Below are positions 52,758 to 62,074 of a DNA stretch of 64,000 nucleotides, piece by piece. How positions within the stretch are numbered: position 1 is the stretch's first letter; each line of letters starts with the position of its first letter. Position numbers and translations under genes: made by a program. A model generated the notes under the pieces. That model worked only from the letters and a program-made list of their open reading frames with translations, ran no database searches and had not been told where the DNA came from. The stretch comes from Humisphaera borealis (lineage in GTDB: Bacteria; Planctomycetota; Phycisphaerae; Tepidisphaerales; Tepidisphaeraceae). The stretch spans positions 4,216,001 through 4,280,000 of the forward strand of contig NZ_CP063458.1 in NCBI RefSeq assembly GCF_015169395.1, given 5' to 3'.

Positions 52758-54734
52758 TCACATGTCCAGCTCGACCGCCAGCCGAAGCACTTCTGCGACG
52801 CTCCACGCCTGGGCACAACAGCCCACAGGCCGGTGCGGCTCGGCGGCCTCGAAGATCTCGGCGATTTGCCCGAGGCAGTTCTCTTCCAGATGGTCGACCA
52901 GCGGCTGAAGCCAGGTGCGGCACTGTTCCTTGGCGTCTTCCGTGTTCTTGTGCACCTTCAGGTACGCCGACAGGAACGCTCCGATCGGCCACGGCCAGAT
53001 CGTGCCATTGTGATACGCCTCGTCCCGCAGGTACTGCGGGCCGCTGTACCAGTCGCGATAACCCGGCTCGCCACGGGCGAGCGTTCGAAGCCCGACGGGT
53101 GTCAGCAGTTCTTTGCGAACAACCTCAACGACCGTCTTCTGCTGCTCGTCGTTTAGCGGACTGTTGGGCAAACTGACGGCGAAGATCTGGTTCGGACGGA
53201 TCAGCTTGTCCTGCTGACCGTTGTTGACGCCGTCGGCCAGCCCGCGGGACTCGCTGACCCAGAATGTGTTCCTGAAGCTTTCGGCGACCTTTGCCGCCAT
53301 CGCGGTTTCGCCCATCAGCACCAGCGCGTGATACCAGAGCGCGTTGATCTCGACCGGCTTGCCCTGCCGGGGCGTAAATGCCTTGTCGCCGCACTTGGCG
53401 TCCATCCAGGTCAGTTGCGTGCTGGCGTCGCCCTGCACGATCAGGCCGTCGGTATCGGCGTGGATGTTGTATCGGGTACCGTCGCGATAACCGTCGATGA
53501 TCTTTCGGCAGGCAGGCTTAAGAACCTCTTCCAGCGTCTTTTTATCGCCACTGAGCCGTGCGTACTCGAACGCCGCGTGGATGTACCAGAGGCTGGCGTC
53601 GACCGTATTGTAGCTGGGCTCGTTGGTGTAATCGTCGAAACGATTGGGCACCATCCCGCCCTGGACATATTGCCCGAAGGTCGTCAGCACCTGCCTGGCC
53701 TGCTCGAATCGCCCCGTCGTCAAAAGCAATCCCGGCAACGAGATAAACGTGTCGCGACCCCAGTCGGCGAACCACGGATAACCGGCGATGATGGTCGTGC
53801 CTTCGGCCCCGTCGGGGCCCTTGCGGGCGACGACAAAATCATCCGCACCGCGCACGAGCCGCCGGACGGTCTTTGTCGTCACCTGCCCGGGAATCGACCA
53901 GTCGCCACGAGACCGGGCAAGCAGCGCCTTCTCGGCGTCCCAGTCGGGCACGTCGATCGGTGTTGTCGATGCCCAGAGCGTGATCTGCTGCTTGCCGTCA
54001 CCTTCGATGACGAACCGGCCGGGTGTGAAAAGGTCTTCGTTGTCGTCGAGCCCGCGATCCGATTCGATCGGGAAGACGTGGCCATACCACCAGTCGTGAT
54101 ACTCTTCGAACGCACCGGCGTCGGACACCAGCGACACCGACCCGCCGGCATCGGAGACACCCACGCGCGGTTTGCCGTCGGCCCCGCCGACCGTCGTCTG
54201 GAAGTTGACGCCGTTGCGATGGCGGGAGCCGTGGAAATCGCGGAGCGGCGTAAAGGGCGCCAGCTCCATGCGGACATGCCGGGAGCGTTTCGGGTCGATC
54301 GTGTAGCGAATGCCGACGATGTTCCGCTTCCAGCACAGCAGCAGTTCCTTGGTGATCTGCACGCCCTCGACGTCGTACTCCCACGTCGCGGTCTGCCAGA
54401 GGGAAAACGAGCGCAGGTAGTGCTCGCCGCGCGGGTGCATCGTTTCGCGGAAGTGATTGACCGCCAGCTCGATGCGGACCGAATGGTCGTGATCGAGGTA
54501 CACGCTTTCGGCGATACGGCTCAGGGCGAGAACGCGACCCACCGGCGGCAGCGTGGCGGCACACAGCAGGGCGTGATACCGCCGGGTGTTGCAGCCAATG
54601 ACGGATGAGCCGGCGTATCCGCCGATTCCATTGGTCAGCAACCATTCGCGGTTGACCCACGGGAGCAGTTGCCCTTCCGTGTGAACGGTGAACGCGGCAT
54701 CTTCAGAAGCGGTAGGTTTTTTCGACGAGGGCAT
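52758..54734 (-). CDS. Amylo-alpha-1,6-glucosidase (glycogen debranching enzyme, GDE_C type)
   Basis: 658 aa. The N-terminal domain (REWLLTNGIGGYAGSSVIGCNTRRYHALLCAA) and the catalytic (alpha/alpha)6-barrel region GYPWFADWGRDTFISLPGLLL, GMVPNRFDDYTNEPSYNTVDASLWYIHA and YHNGTIWPWPIGAF are the archaeal/bacterial-type debranching signatures. The Asp and Glu residues in these blocks are the usual catalytic/binding residues. It hydrolyses alpha-1,6 branches of glycogen after phosphorylase trimming. An alternative GTG start 6 nt upstream (54740) exists. Confidence 0.94.
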   Translation of the reverse strand: MPSSKKPTASEDAAFTVHTEGQLLPWVNREWLLTNGIGGYAGSSVIGCNTRRYHALLCAATLPPVGRVLALSRIAESVYLDHDHSVRIELAVNHFRETMHPRGEHYLRSFSLWQTATWEYDVEGVQITKELLLCWKRNIVGIRYTIDPKRSRHVRMELAPFTPLRDFHGSRHRNGVNFQTTVGGADGKPRVGVSDAGGSVSLVSDAGAFEEYHDWWYGHVFPIESDRGLDDNEDLFTPGRFVIEGDGKQQITLWASTTPIDVPDWDAEKALLARSRGDWSIPGQVTTKTVRRLVRGADDFVVARKGPDGAEGTTIIAGYPWFADWGRDTFISLPGLLLTTGRFEQARQVLTTFGQYVQGGMVPNRFDDYTNEPSYNTVDASLWYIHAAFEYARLSGDKKTLEEVLKPACRKIIDGYRDGTRYNIHADTDGLIVQGDASTQLTWMDAKCGDKAFTPRQGKPVEINALWYHALVLMGETAMAAKVAESFRNTFWVSESRGLADGVNNGQQDKLIRPNQIFAVSLPNSPLNDEQQKTVVEVVRKELLTPVGLRTLARGEPGYRDWYSGPQYLRDEAYHNGTIWPWPIGAFLSAYLKVHKNTEDAKEQCRTWLQPLVDHLEENCLGQIAEIFEAAEPHRPVGCCAQAWSVAEVLRLAVELDM

Positions 54735-54848
54735 GGACACTCAAGTGTATCGGTCGAAGGCGTCGCGAGCGAACAGCAACGGCCGGGTGTTTTGAAAGCT
54801 ATCGGACGGTTCGCCTGCGGCGGGAAGTTGTGATAATCCCATCCTCGG

Positions 54849-55469
54849 ATGCCCGAAACGCCCCGAAAGTTTCATCCCCGCCCGATGACCGCGCTGCAGT
54901 ACGACACGCCGCTGGGTGTGGGGCAGGTACGGGTCCACGCGCCGTCATCGCGCGAGCTTTATATTGAGGTGGGGCCGCCGCCGGCCGCACAACAGGTGAT
55001 CGCGCTCGCGCCGCTTGGGTTACTGTTCCTGCTCCTGGGGACGGCGCTGGGGCTGTTTACATATAGCGCGATATTTCGTCCCGCCGCCATCCCGTACAGC
55101 AAGCTGCTTCTGATTCCAACGATCGTGGCCATGGGGTTTGCGGCGATGGAACTGGCGGCCGCGCTGCGGCGCTGGTCGGTGCCGTCCAAGCTGTCGGTGA
55201 TCGGCGGAACGTTTCAGTTCGCGTACCCCTCGCCGCGATCTGCCCCGGAAGAGGTGGACGCGATGCTGATCCGCCGGATTTCCGTCGTCACGGCCAGGTC
55301 GCGCGTGTTACGGCGGTCGGTCAGCGCACTGGAGATCGGGCTTGCCGCCGCCTCCGGCCGGCGGACCGGTCCCCGGTTCCTGCTGTTTCGGGGCTATCCG
55401 AAGCGGACGCTCGACGAGCTGAGCGATCTGCTGGGCCCGGCGCTGGGCATGAACGCCGTAGCCCAATGA
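54849..55469 (+). CDS. Two-helix integral membrane protein of unknown function
   Basis: 206 aa. Two hydrophobic segments (VIALAPLGLLFLLLGTALGLFTY and LLLIPTIVAMGFAAMELAAAL, about residues 50-110) and a cytosolic or external tail with RRISVVTARSRVLRR. No recognised domain. It is divergent from the debranching gene with 114 bp between starts. Confidence 0.6.
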   Translation: MPETPRKFHPRPMTALQYDTPLGVGQVRVHAPSSRELYIEVGPPPAAQQVIALAPLGLLFLLLGTALGLFTYSAIFRPAAIPYSKLLLIPTIVAMGFAAMELAAALRRWSVPSKLSVIGGTFQFAYPSPRSAPEEVDAMLIRRISVVTARSRVLRRSVSALEIGLAAASGRRTGPRFLLFRGYPKRTLDELSDLLGPALGMNAVAQ

Positions 55470-55570
55470 CTCCGGTTAGCGGTCGCACCGCAGGTGCACG
55501 GCTATCTCGACGTTTGAAGCCGGCTGGTGCGGTTCCGGTACGACCGCTGAACCGCACCAGCCGAACCGAA

Positions 55571-57394
55571 TCATTTCCCCAGCAGCGAAGCTCCCGTCGA
55601 GAAGAACCAGAGCAACCCGCCGCCGACCGACGCCAGCACATTGGCGAACAGTGCGGCCAGCACGTGCGTTTCTTCCCGGAGCCGGCGGTGTTCGATAAAG
55701 CCGCCGACGATTGCCACGGCGAGCCCGCCCAGTCCGATCTTGGTGAGCCAGGGGCTGATGCTGAGCAGGTCGAACGCGGCGACATTGGTCTGGAAGTGGG
55801 CCAGCGCGTAAGATCCGCCGCCCATGATCGCCGCCAGCACCACCGCCCACGCGGCCGACGGACGCCAGCTCTTGAACAGGAACGACCCGGCCACCAGCAG
55901 CAGGGCGAAGCCGCCCAGGTAAATGGCGCCCCACTGCAGCACGTAGCTCAGGTAAGACACGCTTTCGAACGTCAGCGGGACCATCCCCGCACAGGCGACC
56001 AGCATGACGGCCAGGCCGGCGATGCAGGTCAGGAGGCCCGACAACCCGGCGAGTTTCGTCAGCAGGCCGAGGCTCAGGATACCCTTGCGCTGTTCGACGT
56101 CTTCGTGGGCGTGGGCGAAGAACTCGGCGGCGGTCTGCCCCTTGGAGGAGGGATGGGCTGACCCGGCGCTGTGGGACTGCCCGGTACCGGCAAGACCGGC
56201 CGCAACACCCGCACCCGCGGCGACCGCGGCCAGCGGAATCGCCGCCACCGGCTCGACCGGCAGCGCCGCCAGCTCCACCGCCGTCGGTTCGACATCCGTC
56301 GTGATGACCGGGGCGACCGGAACGGCTTCTCCGGTTTCGCGAAGCGCCGTCTCGGAGATCGCCAACTCCGGCTCGGCGTCGGCGGGCAGCAGGCCTTCGG
56401 TGGCCTCGGCCGACTTCGGCTCGAAATCGAGGGGTGCCAACTCGGCATCGATCGGCGTCAGCTCTGCATCAAAGTCGGGAAGCTCCGGCTCGCCCGAATC
56501 AGCGGGCGCCGCCGCGAGCTCCTCGGTCGCCGGTGCGGCCGGCCACTGCCCCGACATCGTCGCCGGTCCCGCCGACAAAGGCTCGACCGGTGCCGACGCC
56601 GCAGCGGCAGCTGCCACCGGCGGCCAGGCGCCGGACATTGTCGCCGGGCCGGACATCGTCGCTGGCGGAATCTCGGACATCAGCGTCGCGGGCGTGGACA
56701 TCGCAGGGGCAGGGGGCTCGGCGTGCGCCGCAGGGCTGACGTGGTCGGCGGTGCCGGCGATCTCGTCGATGGAATCGAAGATGTCGTCCAACTCGGGGGA
56801 TGACGCCTTCGCGGCCGCCGCGTCGATATGCGGCGCGGCCTCTGGAAGTTCATCGGCAAACTCTTCGTAACCCCCGGACGTCGGTTCGGCCGCCGCGGGC
56901 ATTACCGGTTCCGGTGCGACGGGAACTTCGCTCGCCGGCAGGGGGGGCGGCTGTTCCAGCGGAACCTCTGGCGGTGTACGGCGGAAGGACGTCGGCCCGT
57001 AGATGATCAGCGGCGGCAACCCGCCATCCGACCAGGTCGGCCAGGCCGGATCAACCTGCGAGACGATCGTCTTTGGCGATTCCGGCTCGCGCGGCGCGAT
57101 GTCCGCCGGCCGCGCCTGAAGCTCTTCAACACCCACGTCGATCTCCTCCGGCGGCAGGGGATTGGCCGCCCGCGTTGCCTTCTCGGCGGCGGCAACGTCT
57201 TCGAACAAGTCGGGGGGCGTAGAAGGAGCAGAGGCAGGATCGGCATCTGCAGATCGCTGAAACGAAGCCGGCGCTCCGAACTCGCCCCCGGTGTGGGGTG
57301 GCCAGATCGAAAAGGGGTTGTGTTCGCCGGGCAGGGGCGAGTCGGTGTCGTCCTTCGAAGCAGCGTCGCCGGCCGGATCGTTCTTCTCGCTCAT
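55571..57394 (-). CDS. Acidic Ala/Pro-rich protein with C-terminal multi-helix membrane domain
   Basis: 607 aa from the ATG at 57394. The N-terminal ~400 residues are Ala/Pro/Glu-rich and probably disordered, with recurring pieces such as ATMSGQWPAAP/ATMSGAWPPVA and SEIPPATMSG. The C-terminal ~170 residues have about five hydrophobic segments (LSGLLTCIAGLAVMLVACAGMVPL, GAIYLGGFALLLVAGSFLF, WAVVLAAIMGGGSYALAHF, IGLGGLAVAIVGGFI, VLAALFANVLASVGGGLLWFFS). It is possibly a membrane organiser; there is no catalytic motif. The frame is open upstream to 57538 without family support. Confidence 0.65.
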   Translation of the reverse strand: MSEKNDPAGDAASKDDTDSPLPGEHNPFSIWPPHTGGEFGAPASFQRSADADPASAPSTPPDLFEDVAAAEKATRAANPLPPEEIDVGVEELQARPADIAPREPESPKTIVSQVDPAWPTWSDGGLPPLIIYGPTSFRRTPPEVPLEQPPPLPASEVPVAPEPVMPAAAEPTSGGYEEFADELPEAAPHIDAAAAKASSPELDDIFDSIDEIAGTADHVSPAAHAEPPAPAMSTPATLMSEIPPATMSGPATMSGAWPPVAAAAAASAPVEPLSAGPATMSGQWPAAPATEELAAAPADSGEPELPDFDAELTPIDAELAPLDFEPKSAEATEGLLPADAEPELAISETALRETGEAVPVAPVITTDVEPTAVELAALPVEPVAAIPLAAVAAGAGVAAGLAGTGQSHSAGSAHPSSKGQTAAEFFAHAHEDVEQRKGILSLGLLTKLAGLSGLLTCIAGLAVMLVACAGMVPLTFESVSYLSYVLQWGAIYLGGFALLLVAGSFLFKSWRPSAAWAVVLAAIMGGGSYALAHFQTNVAAFDLLSISPWLTKIGLGGLAVAIVGGFIEHRRLREETHVLAALFANVLASVGGGLLWFFSTGASLLGK

Positions 57395-57567
57395 GCCCGC
57401 GATCTTAAGAGGCCGCAAGCGAGAGGGGAAGATTGAAGATGGAAGTTGGCACGAAACGAATGAAATGGACAGTGTTGAGATGAAAGTGCTGAGTGCTGAG
57501 TAGGAGGAACTCGGCGTTTCATACTCCGCACCCGGCACTCAGCACGTTCAACTCGGCACTGTTCCGC

Positions 57568-58389
57568 TCATTCCCCCGGAATGTAGCTGATGACGCCTTC
57601 GAACGGCGACGACGCGGTCGCGTACCGCTTCTTCGGAATCCGCCCGGCCTGGTAACCGAGCCTGCCGGCTTCGAGAGCATGCCGCATGGCGGCGGCCATC
57701 TTCACGGGGTCTTTGGCGTGGGCGATTGCAGTGTTCAGCAGGACGCCGTCGGCACCGAGTTCCATCGCGACGGCGACGTCGCTCGCCGCGCCGACGCCGG
57801 CATCGACGATCACCGGATACGTCGGGTCGCCTTCCTTCAGCAGTTCCAGGCAGAGCGAAATGTTCAGCGGGTTCAGCACCCCTTGGCCCGAACCAATGGG
57901 CGAACCGGCCGGCATGACCGACGCCGCCCCGGCTTCCTTGATTCGGACCGCCGCCCGCGGGTCGTCGCTGCTGTAGGCCAGGACGGTAAAGCCCTCCTTC
58001 ACCAGTTCACGCGTCGCCTCCAGCGTGCCGACCGGATCGGGCATCAAGGTCTTCTTGTCGCCGAGCACTTCGAGCTTCACCCAACCCGCGCCCTTGTTGC
58101 CGGCCTTTTCCAGCAGTTCGCGACCCAGCAGCGAAACGCGGATCGCGTCTTCGGCGGTAAAGCAGCCGGCGGTGTTGGGCAGGATGACGTAGCGGTTCAG
58201 GTCCAGGAAATCCGTCAGCCGTCGGCCCTGGGCGTCGATCAGCCGGTCACGGCGGACGGCAACCGTCACCACCTGGCAGCCGGAGGCGTCCAGCGCCTGC
58301 TGCATGAGTTCGTAGTTCGCGTATTTGCCCGTGCCGACAAACAGGCGGTTGGTGACTTCGAAGGAACCGATACGGAAGAGGTCTGTCAT
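57568..58389 (-). CDS. thiG: Thiazole synthase
   Basis: 273 aa from the ATG at 58389. TIM-barrel blocks: [63 protein letters not shown] (the Lys forms the Schiff base with DXP), [13 protein letters not shown] and [30 protein letters not shown]. ThiG joins DXP, dehydroglycine and ThiS-thiocarboxylate sulfur into the thiazole of thiamine. thiS is 1.2 kb away on the same strand, separated by two other genes and a repeat. An ATG at 58401 is an alternative start. Confidence 0.95.
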   Translation of the reverse strand: MTDLFRIGSFEVTNRLFVGTGKYANYELMQQALDASGCQVVTVAVRRDRLIDAQGRRLTDFLDLNRYVILPNTAGCFTAEDAIRVSLLGRELLEKAGNKGAGWVKLEVLGDKKTLMPDPVGTLEATRELVKEGFTVLAYSSDDPRAAVRIKEAGAASVMPAGSPIGSGQGVLNPLNISLCLELLKEGDPTYPVIVDAGVGAASDVAVAMELGADGVLLNTAIAHAKDPVKMAAAMRHALEAGRLGYQAGRIPKKRYATASSPFEGVISYIPGE

Positions 58390-58482
58390 AGGAGATGACA
58401 TTAGACCACGACAAGCCGGCAAGACGAAGCGGCCAATTGAGAGCTTGGATATCGGGAGATGCCCCGGAGGATGGTGTCCGCA

Positions 58483-58520
58483 AGGCCCGAAGGGCTATAG
58501 AACTTCGGCCCGTCGGGCCT
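58483..58520. repeat. Two-stem palindromic unit (shortened)
   Basis: AGGCCCGAAGGGC, then CTATAGAACTTC, then GGCCCGTCGGGCCT. It is the same family as the units at 2910, 3060 and 19941 and lies in the 180-bp gap between thiG and the GNAT gene. Confidence 0.7.
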
Positions 58521-58569
58521 CGAATCGCGGCGATCGGCGAACATCAATTCTCGGTGCCGATCTCAGATT

Positions 58570-59010
58570 TCAATCCGCCGAGGCGATAAAGCAGGGTTTC
58601 GATGTCGAAAACGTGAATCCGCACCGCTCGTAAAACCCCACCGCCGTATCCCGGCTGTCGAGCCAGACCTTCGTCAAGCCTGCCTCCCGCGCCGTTGCCC
58701 GCAGCCAGTCGATCATCGCCTGCCCGTAGCCTTTGCCTTGTTCGGCCTGTTCGGTGACGAGGTCATCGACGAAAAGGTGCGGCCCGCGGAACAGCGTGGA
58801 CGAAACTCGATACCCCGCCACGACAACCAGTTTCTCACCCACGAACCCGCCGACCAGGCGATACCCGCCGGCCCGCTGATCGGCGACCAGCGCCGCGAAT
58901 GCTTCCTGCGAAGTCAGGTGTGGCCGCAACTGACGGAGAAGATCGAACGCCAGAGCGACGTCGCCGTCCGACGCCAGATCGCGAATAAAAAGTCCGCTCG
59001 TGGTCATCAT
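58570..59010 (-). CDS. GNAT family N-acetyltransferase
   Basis: 146 aa. The acetyl-CoA fold shows LFVDDLVTEQAEQGKGYGQAMIDWLRATA (motif A, with Q-G-K-G-Y-G binding the pyrophosphate) and VWLDSRDTAVGFYERCGF (motif B). Substrate unknown. The gene starts 4 bp after the stop of the ACP-like gene, suggesting translational coupling in the proB-thiS operon. Confidence 0.9.
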   Translation of the reverse strand: MMTTSGLFIRDLASDGDVALAFDLLRQLRPHLTSQEAFAALVADQRAGGYRLVGGFVGEKLVVVAGYRVSSTLFRGPHLFVDDLVTEQAEQGKGYGQAMIDWLRATAREAGLTKVWLDSRDTAVGFYERCGFTFSTSKPCFIASAD

Positions 59011-59014
59011 CGCT

Positions 59015-59593
59015 TCAATCTGCGTTGAGGTCGTTGATGTAGTCGGTGTCCCACTTCAGTTCCAACACCTTGACCCCGAACTGCTCGCCCACGATGTCCA
59101 GCAGGCGCTTCCAGACGGCTCTCGTGTTGACCTGGCCGTCCGGCAGGTAGAGAGACCCGGTTGCGAGTCCCTGGTCGTGCCGCGAATAGACGAGCCGGCG
59201 CACGGTCATGCCTTCAGGCGGGAACGCCGGCCTGAAAACTCCTTCGCGCTCGGCCCTGAAGCCGCAGGCGGTCGCGACGTCGTTCCATCGCTCGCGGTCG
59301 GACCGCTTCCTGACCAGATCGCCGATCCTGCTGCTGGGCATGACCAGTCTTCGTGGGACGCCATACCGCGAGCGCAGTTCTCGGCGCAACCGGTAAAACG
59401 CTCGTGACGTCGCGCAAAATGGTGGGGCGGCAGGAGTCGACGCTTCTGGCACCGGCGACATCTGTCGCAGACGTTCGATCACATACACCGCGGTCTGGCC
59501 GATCGTACACAGCTTCTCGGCGTGCTCGTCCGGGATCGAGATGCCGAACGCGTCTTCGATCTCCATCACCAGTTCGATCGTGTCCATTCCCAT
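59015..59593 (-). CDS. Acyl-carrier-like N-terminus fused to an unknown domain, lacking the phosphopantetheine Ser
   Basis: 192 aa. Residues 1-45 (MGMDTIELVMEIEDAFGISIPDEHAEKLCTIGQTAVYVIE) align with helices II-III of acyl carrier protein (compare SLDTVELVMALEEEF...IPDE.AEKI.TVG). The position of the pantetheinylated Ser is Gly2, and helix I is absent, so it cannot work as a normal ACP. The remaining ~110 residues (RRELRSRYGVPRR... LKWDTDYINDLNAD) match no family I know. GGAAGG lies before the ATG, and the gene begins 15 bp after thiS. Possibly a partner-binding module for ThiS-like sulfur transfer. Confidence 0.7.
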   Translation of the reverse strand: MGMDTIELVMEIEDAFGISIPDEHAEKLCTIGQTAVYVIERLRQMSPVPEASTPAAPPFCATSRAFYRLRRELRSRYGVPRRLVMPSSRIGDLVRKRSDRERWNDVATACGFRAEREGVFRPAFPPEGMTVRRLVYSRHDQGLATGSLYLPDGQVNTRAVWKRLLDIVGEQFGVKVLELKWDTDYINDLNAD

Positions 59594-59608
59594 GGGAACC
59601 TTCCCGGC

Positions 59609-59806
59609 TCACCCACCGCCTACAAACGTCACCAGTTCCACCTCGTCGCCGTCCTTGAGCGCCTGGTCGTACTTCTCCGACTTCAGCAGCCGGCGGTTGA
59701 GTTCGACCGCCACCTTGCCGGCTTCGAGCTGATACCGCGCGATCAGCGCGCGAATGGTCTCGCCGTCGGGCAGGTCTCGGGCGTCGCCGTTCACGGTTAC
59801 CTTCAT
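59609..59806 (-). CDS. thiS: Sulfur carrier protein ThiS
   Basis: 65 aa, ubiquitin-like fold, ending VTFVGGG, the Gly-Gly tail that becomes a thiocarboxylate. MKVTVNGDARDLPDGETI and VAVELNRRLLKSEKYD are family blocks. It donates sulfur to ThiG. Its ATG overlaps the proB stop (ATGA), so it is translationally coupled to proB. Confidence 0.93.
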   Translation of the reverse strand: MKVTVNGDARDLPDGETIRALIARYQLEAGKVAVELNRRLLKSEKYDQALKDGDEVELVTFVGGG

Positions 59807-60978
59807 TCGAGCACCATGTTATCCCGGTGAATTACCTCGTCATACGCCTCTTCGGCCAGCAGCGATCGCACCTGCGGGCTCTTCATCCCCTTGATGCGTT
59901 CGATGTCGGCTGACGCGTAGTTCGTTAGCCCGCGGGCGATCAGGGTGCCGTCGGCGGCAACAATCCCGACGACATCACCGGGGCCGAACGTGCCTTCCAC
60001 CTTCGCGATGCCCGCCGGCAGCAGGCTGCGGTTCTTTTCGCCGACCGCCTTGGCCGCGCCGTCATCCACATGGATGAGCCCGGCAGGGCGGGCGGCACCG
60101 ATCCAGCGGTTCTTGCCGGCGCGCTTCCTCGCCGCCGGGACGAACAGCGTCCCCACCATCTCGCCGGCCAGCAGCCGGGGCAGGATGTTCTCCATCCGCC
60201 CGTGGGCGACCACCATCGCCTCGCCCGATCCTGTCACCATCTGGGCGGCGTTGAGTTTGGAGTTCATGCCCCCCTTGCCGAGCGACGACTTGTCCACGCG
60301 AACGAGCGACCGCGCGCCGGCGACCTCTTCGATCACCCGCCGGGGCTGACCGGCCTCATCCAGCACGCCGTCCACCACCGACAGCAGGCAGAGCACGTCA
60401 GCCCGCAGCGCGTGGGTGACTAGCGCCGCCAGGATGTCGTTATCGCCGAACGTCAGCTTCACCAGCTCGTCGGTGCTGATGGTGTCGTTCTCGTTGATGA
60501 TGGGCACGGCGTTAAACGCATGAATGGCGTTCACGGTGTTCCGCAGGTTCAGGAAGCGGGAACGTTCGTCGATGTCTTCGCGGGTGAGCAGAATCTGGGC
60601 GACCGGCAGCTTGTGGGGCGCGAACGCCGCCGCCCAACCGTCCATGAGCCGCCGCTGCCCGACCGCCGCGACCGCCTGCAGCATGCCAAGGTCGGTGGGG
60701 CGTTTGGGGAGGTTCAGCTCGCGCAGGCCGGCGGCGATCGCCCCGGACGAGACGATCGTCACCTGCACGCCGCGGGATTTCAGCTCGGCCACCTGCGTCG
60801 CGACCGAGGTCAGGAACGCCGCATCGAGCCGGCCTTCCTTGTCGGACAGCAACTGCGAACCGAGCTTGACGACCAAACTCTTGGCGCTGGCAAGGTATCG
60901 TCGGCGGACTTCGGAAGGGTCGTCTGCGACGACGCCGGACGCGGCGGTGGTGGTTTCTTCTTGGGGCTGGGAACTCAT
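59803..60978 (-). CDS. proB: Glutamate 5-kinase
   Basis: 391 aa. The amino-acid-kinase domain shows LVVKLGSQLLSD, VTIVSSGAIAAGL, INENDTISTDEL..FGDNDILAALV and GKGGMNSKLNAAQMV; a PUA domain occupies the C-terminal ~80 residues (RSLLPAGIAKVEGTFGPGDVVGI). It performs the first step of proline synthesis and is normally feedback-inhibited by proline. No proA is beside it; instead it leads thiS, the ACP-like gene and GNAT. Confidence 0.95.
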   Translation of the reverse strand: MSSQPQEETTTAASGVVADDPSEVRRRYLASAKSLVVKLGSQLLSDKEGRLDAAFLTSVATQVAELKSRGVQVTIVSSGAIAAGLRELNLPKRPTDLGMLQAVAAVGQRRLMDGWAAAFAPHKLPVAQILLTREDIDERSRFLNLRNTVNAIHAFNAVPIINENDTISTDELVKLTFGDNDILAALVTHALRADVLCLLSVVDGVLDEAGQPRRVIEEVAGARSLVRVDKSSLGKGGMNSKLNAAQMVTGSGEAMVVAHGRMENILPRLLAGEMVGTLFVPAARKRAGKNRWIGAARPAGLIHVDDGAAKAVGEKNRSLLPAGIAKVEGTFGPGDVVGIVAADGTLIARGLTNYASADIERIKGMKSPQVRSLLAEEAYDEVIHRDNMVLE

Positions 60979-61143
60979 GAGCGGGGAGAGAATAACAGGA
61001 GCAGGCCGCCGCGTCTGGTGCTAACGTCTGAACCGCGCCGGGTGTAGCGCAAACCGGTGGAGCTTGCGTGCGTTTTTGGTGCCACGGGCTGCGGTACGCC
61101 GCAGCCCGTGGGGACGCGTGGGAAGCCGAACTCGGCCGATCGC

Positions 61144-61800
61144 CTACCGTCCGTAAGTCGCCGCGTTCACCAGCGCGACAAGAAAGATGAAGAGTGCCGC
61201 CACCACCGCGAGCGAGATGTAGCCGCAGACCAACCCGGCGACCGCCATTCCGTTGGCCCGGCCGGTCTGCTTCTTGGACTGTGAGTGTCCGATATGGCCA
61301 AAAATGACCGCGAGCAATGCGAGCAGGAATCCGAATCCGTAGCAAAACGTCGAGGGGATCGCCAGAATTCCAAGCACCAGGCTTGCGATGCTCATGCCTT
61401 GCGATGACGGGGCAACATAGCCCTGGGGATATCCAGCCTGCTGGGGGTAGCCGCCATACGCGAGGTTATGGGGCTGCCCCGCCGGTGGAAACGCCCCGGG
61501 CGGATACCCGCCCGGAACGCCATACACCTGTGCCTGCGGAGGAGTCGGCTGCGCGGGATACGCCGCCGCCTGCGGGTAGGCAGGTCCCGCCAGCGGCTGC
61601 GGCGGCGCCGGCGGCACGAACGGAGTCGCTTCCGGCGGACCTGCAAACAATGCCGCCAGTTCCGTGACCTGCCCGGCCGGCTGCCACTCGCCAAGCCCTT
61701 CACGCCAGACGAGCGTCTGGCGGCTGATTCCGGCAGACCGCAGCCCATTCAGATCGACCGGGCCCTTTTGATCGTCGCCGTCGGCGTAGTAGTACTGCAT
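61144..61800 (-). CDS. GYF_2/DUF4339 plus DUF4190 membrane protein
   Basis: 218 aa from the ATG at 61800 (GGAGA 7 nt upstream). The N-terminal ~50 residues (MQYYYADGDDQKGPVDLNGL..TLVWREGLGEWQPAGQV) are the GYF_2 domain, thought to bind proline-rich partners. A Pro/Tyr/Gly-rich linker (GYPP, GYPQQ) follows, then a DUF4190-type pair of membrane helices (SIASLVLGILAIPSTFCYGFGFLLALLAVIFGHIGHSQSKK..GRANGMAVAGLVCGYISLAVVAALFIFLVAL). The role is unclear; such proteins are often membrane stress or organisation factors. Monocistronic. Confidence 0.85.
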   Translation of the reverse strand: MQYYYADGDDQKGPVDLNGLRSAGISRQTLVWREGLGEWQPAGQVTELAALFAGPPEATPFVPPAPPQPLAGPAYPQAAAYPAQPTPPQAQVYGVPGGYPPGAFPPAGQPHNLAYGGYPQQAGYPQGYVAPSSQGMSIASLVLGILAIPSTFCYGFGFLLALLAVIFGHIGHSQSKKQTGRANGMAVAGLVCGYISLAVVAALFIFLVALVNAATYGR

Positions 61801-61969
61801 GCAAGTCTCCGCGGGAGCATGGTTCCACCCGGCCACATCGCAGCGCCCGGCCCAAAGCCCGGATCGACAGACACTGAAGGGTGACAGCCGTTTGGATGGC
61901 AAAGCCGCTGCCCGGCCATTGCCCGACCCTCTATTCTCTCCCGACAGGACGTCGAATCAACTACAAACA

Positions 61970-62007
61970 CAGCCGGGCGACTCTCGGGAAAGAGAATCGC
62001 CCGGCTG
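61970..62007. terminator. Bidirectional hairpin terminator
   Basis: CAGCCGGGCGA / TCGCCCGGCTG with an inner CTCT/AGAG stem. It is followed by ACGTTTTT on the plus strand and by TGTTTG on the minus strand. It most likely ends the transcript of the small Cys-rich gene. Confidence 0.6.
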
Positions 62008-62074
62008 ACGTTTTTGGCACGGATCGGATCGGCAGGGCAAACTGCTATTGCACCTGCGTCTATCACACCTGTGT

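Noticed and set aside
52654-52992. N-terminal extension of the membrane protein at 51352
   Set aside because: It overlaps the debranching enzyme out of frame and is low-complexity; the signal peptide begins at 52653.
57486-57543. 10-bp inverted repeat TGCTGAGTGC/GCACTCAGCA upstream of the acidic membrane protein gene
   Set aside because: It sits between two minus-strand genes with a long A/G-rich loop and no T-run; probably a short simple repeat, not a terminator.
58390-58569. TPP riboswitch upstream of thiG
   Set aside because: No CUGAGA/ACCUGA core was found; the gap holds only a palindromic repeat.
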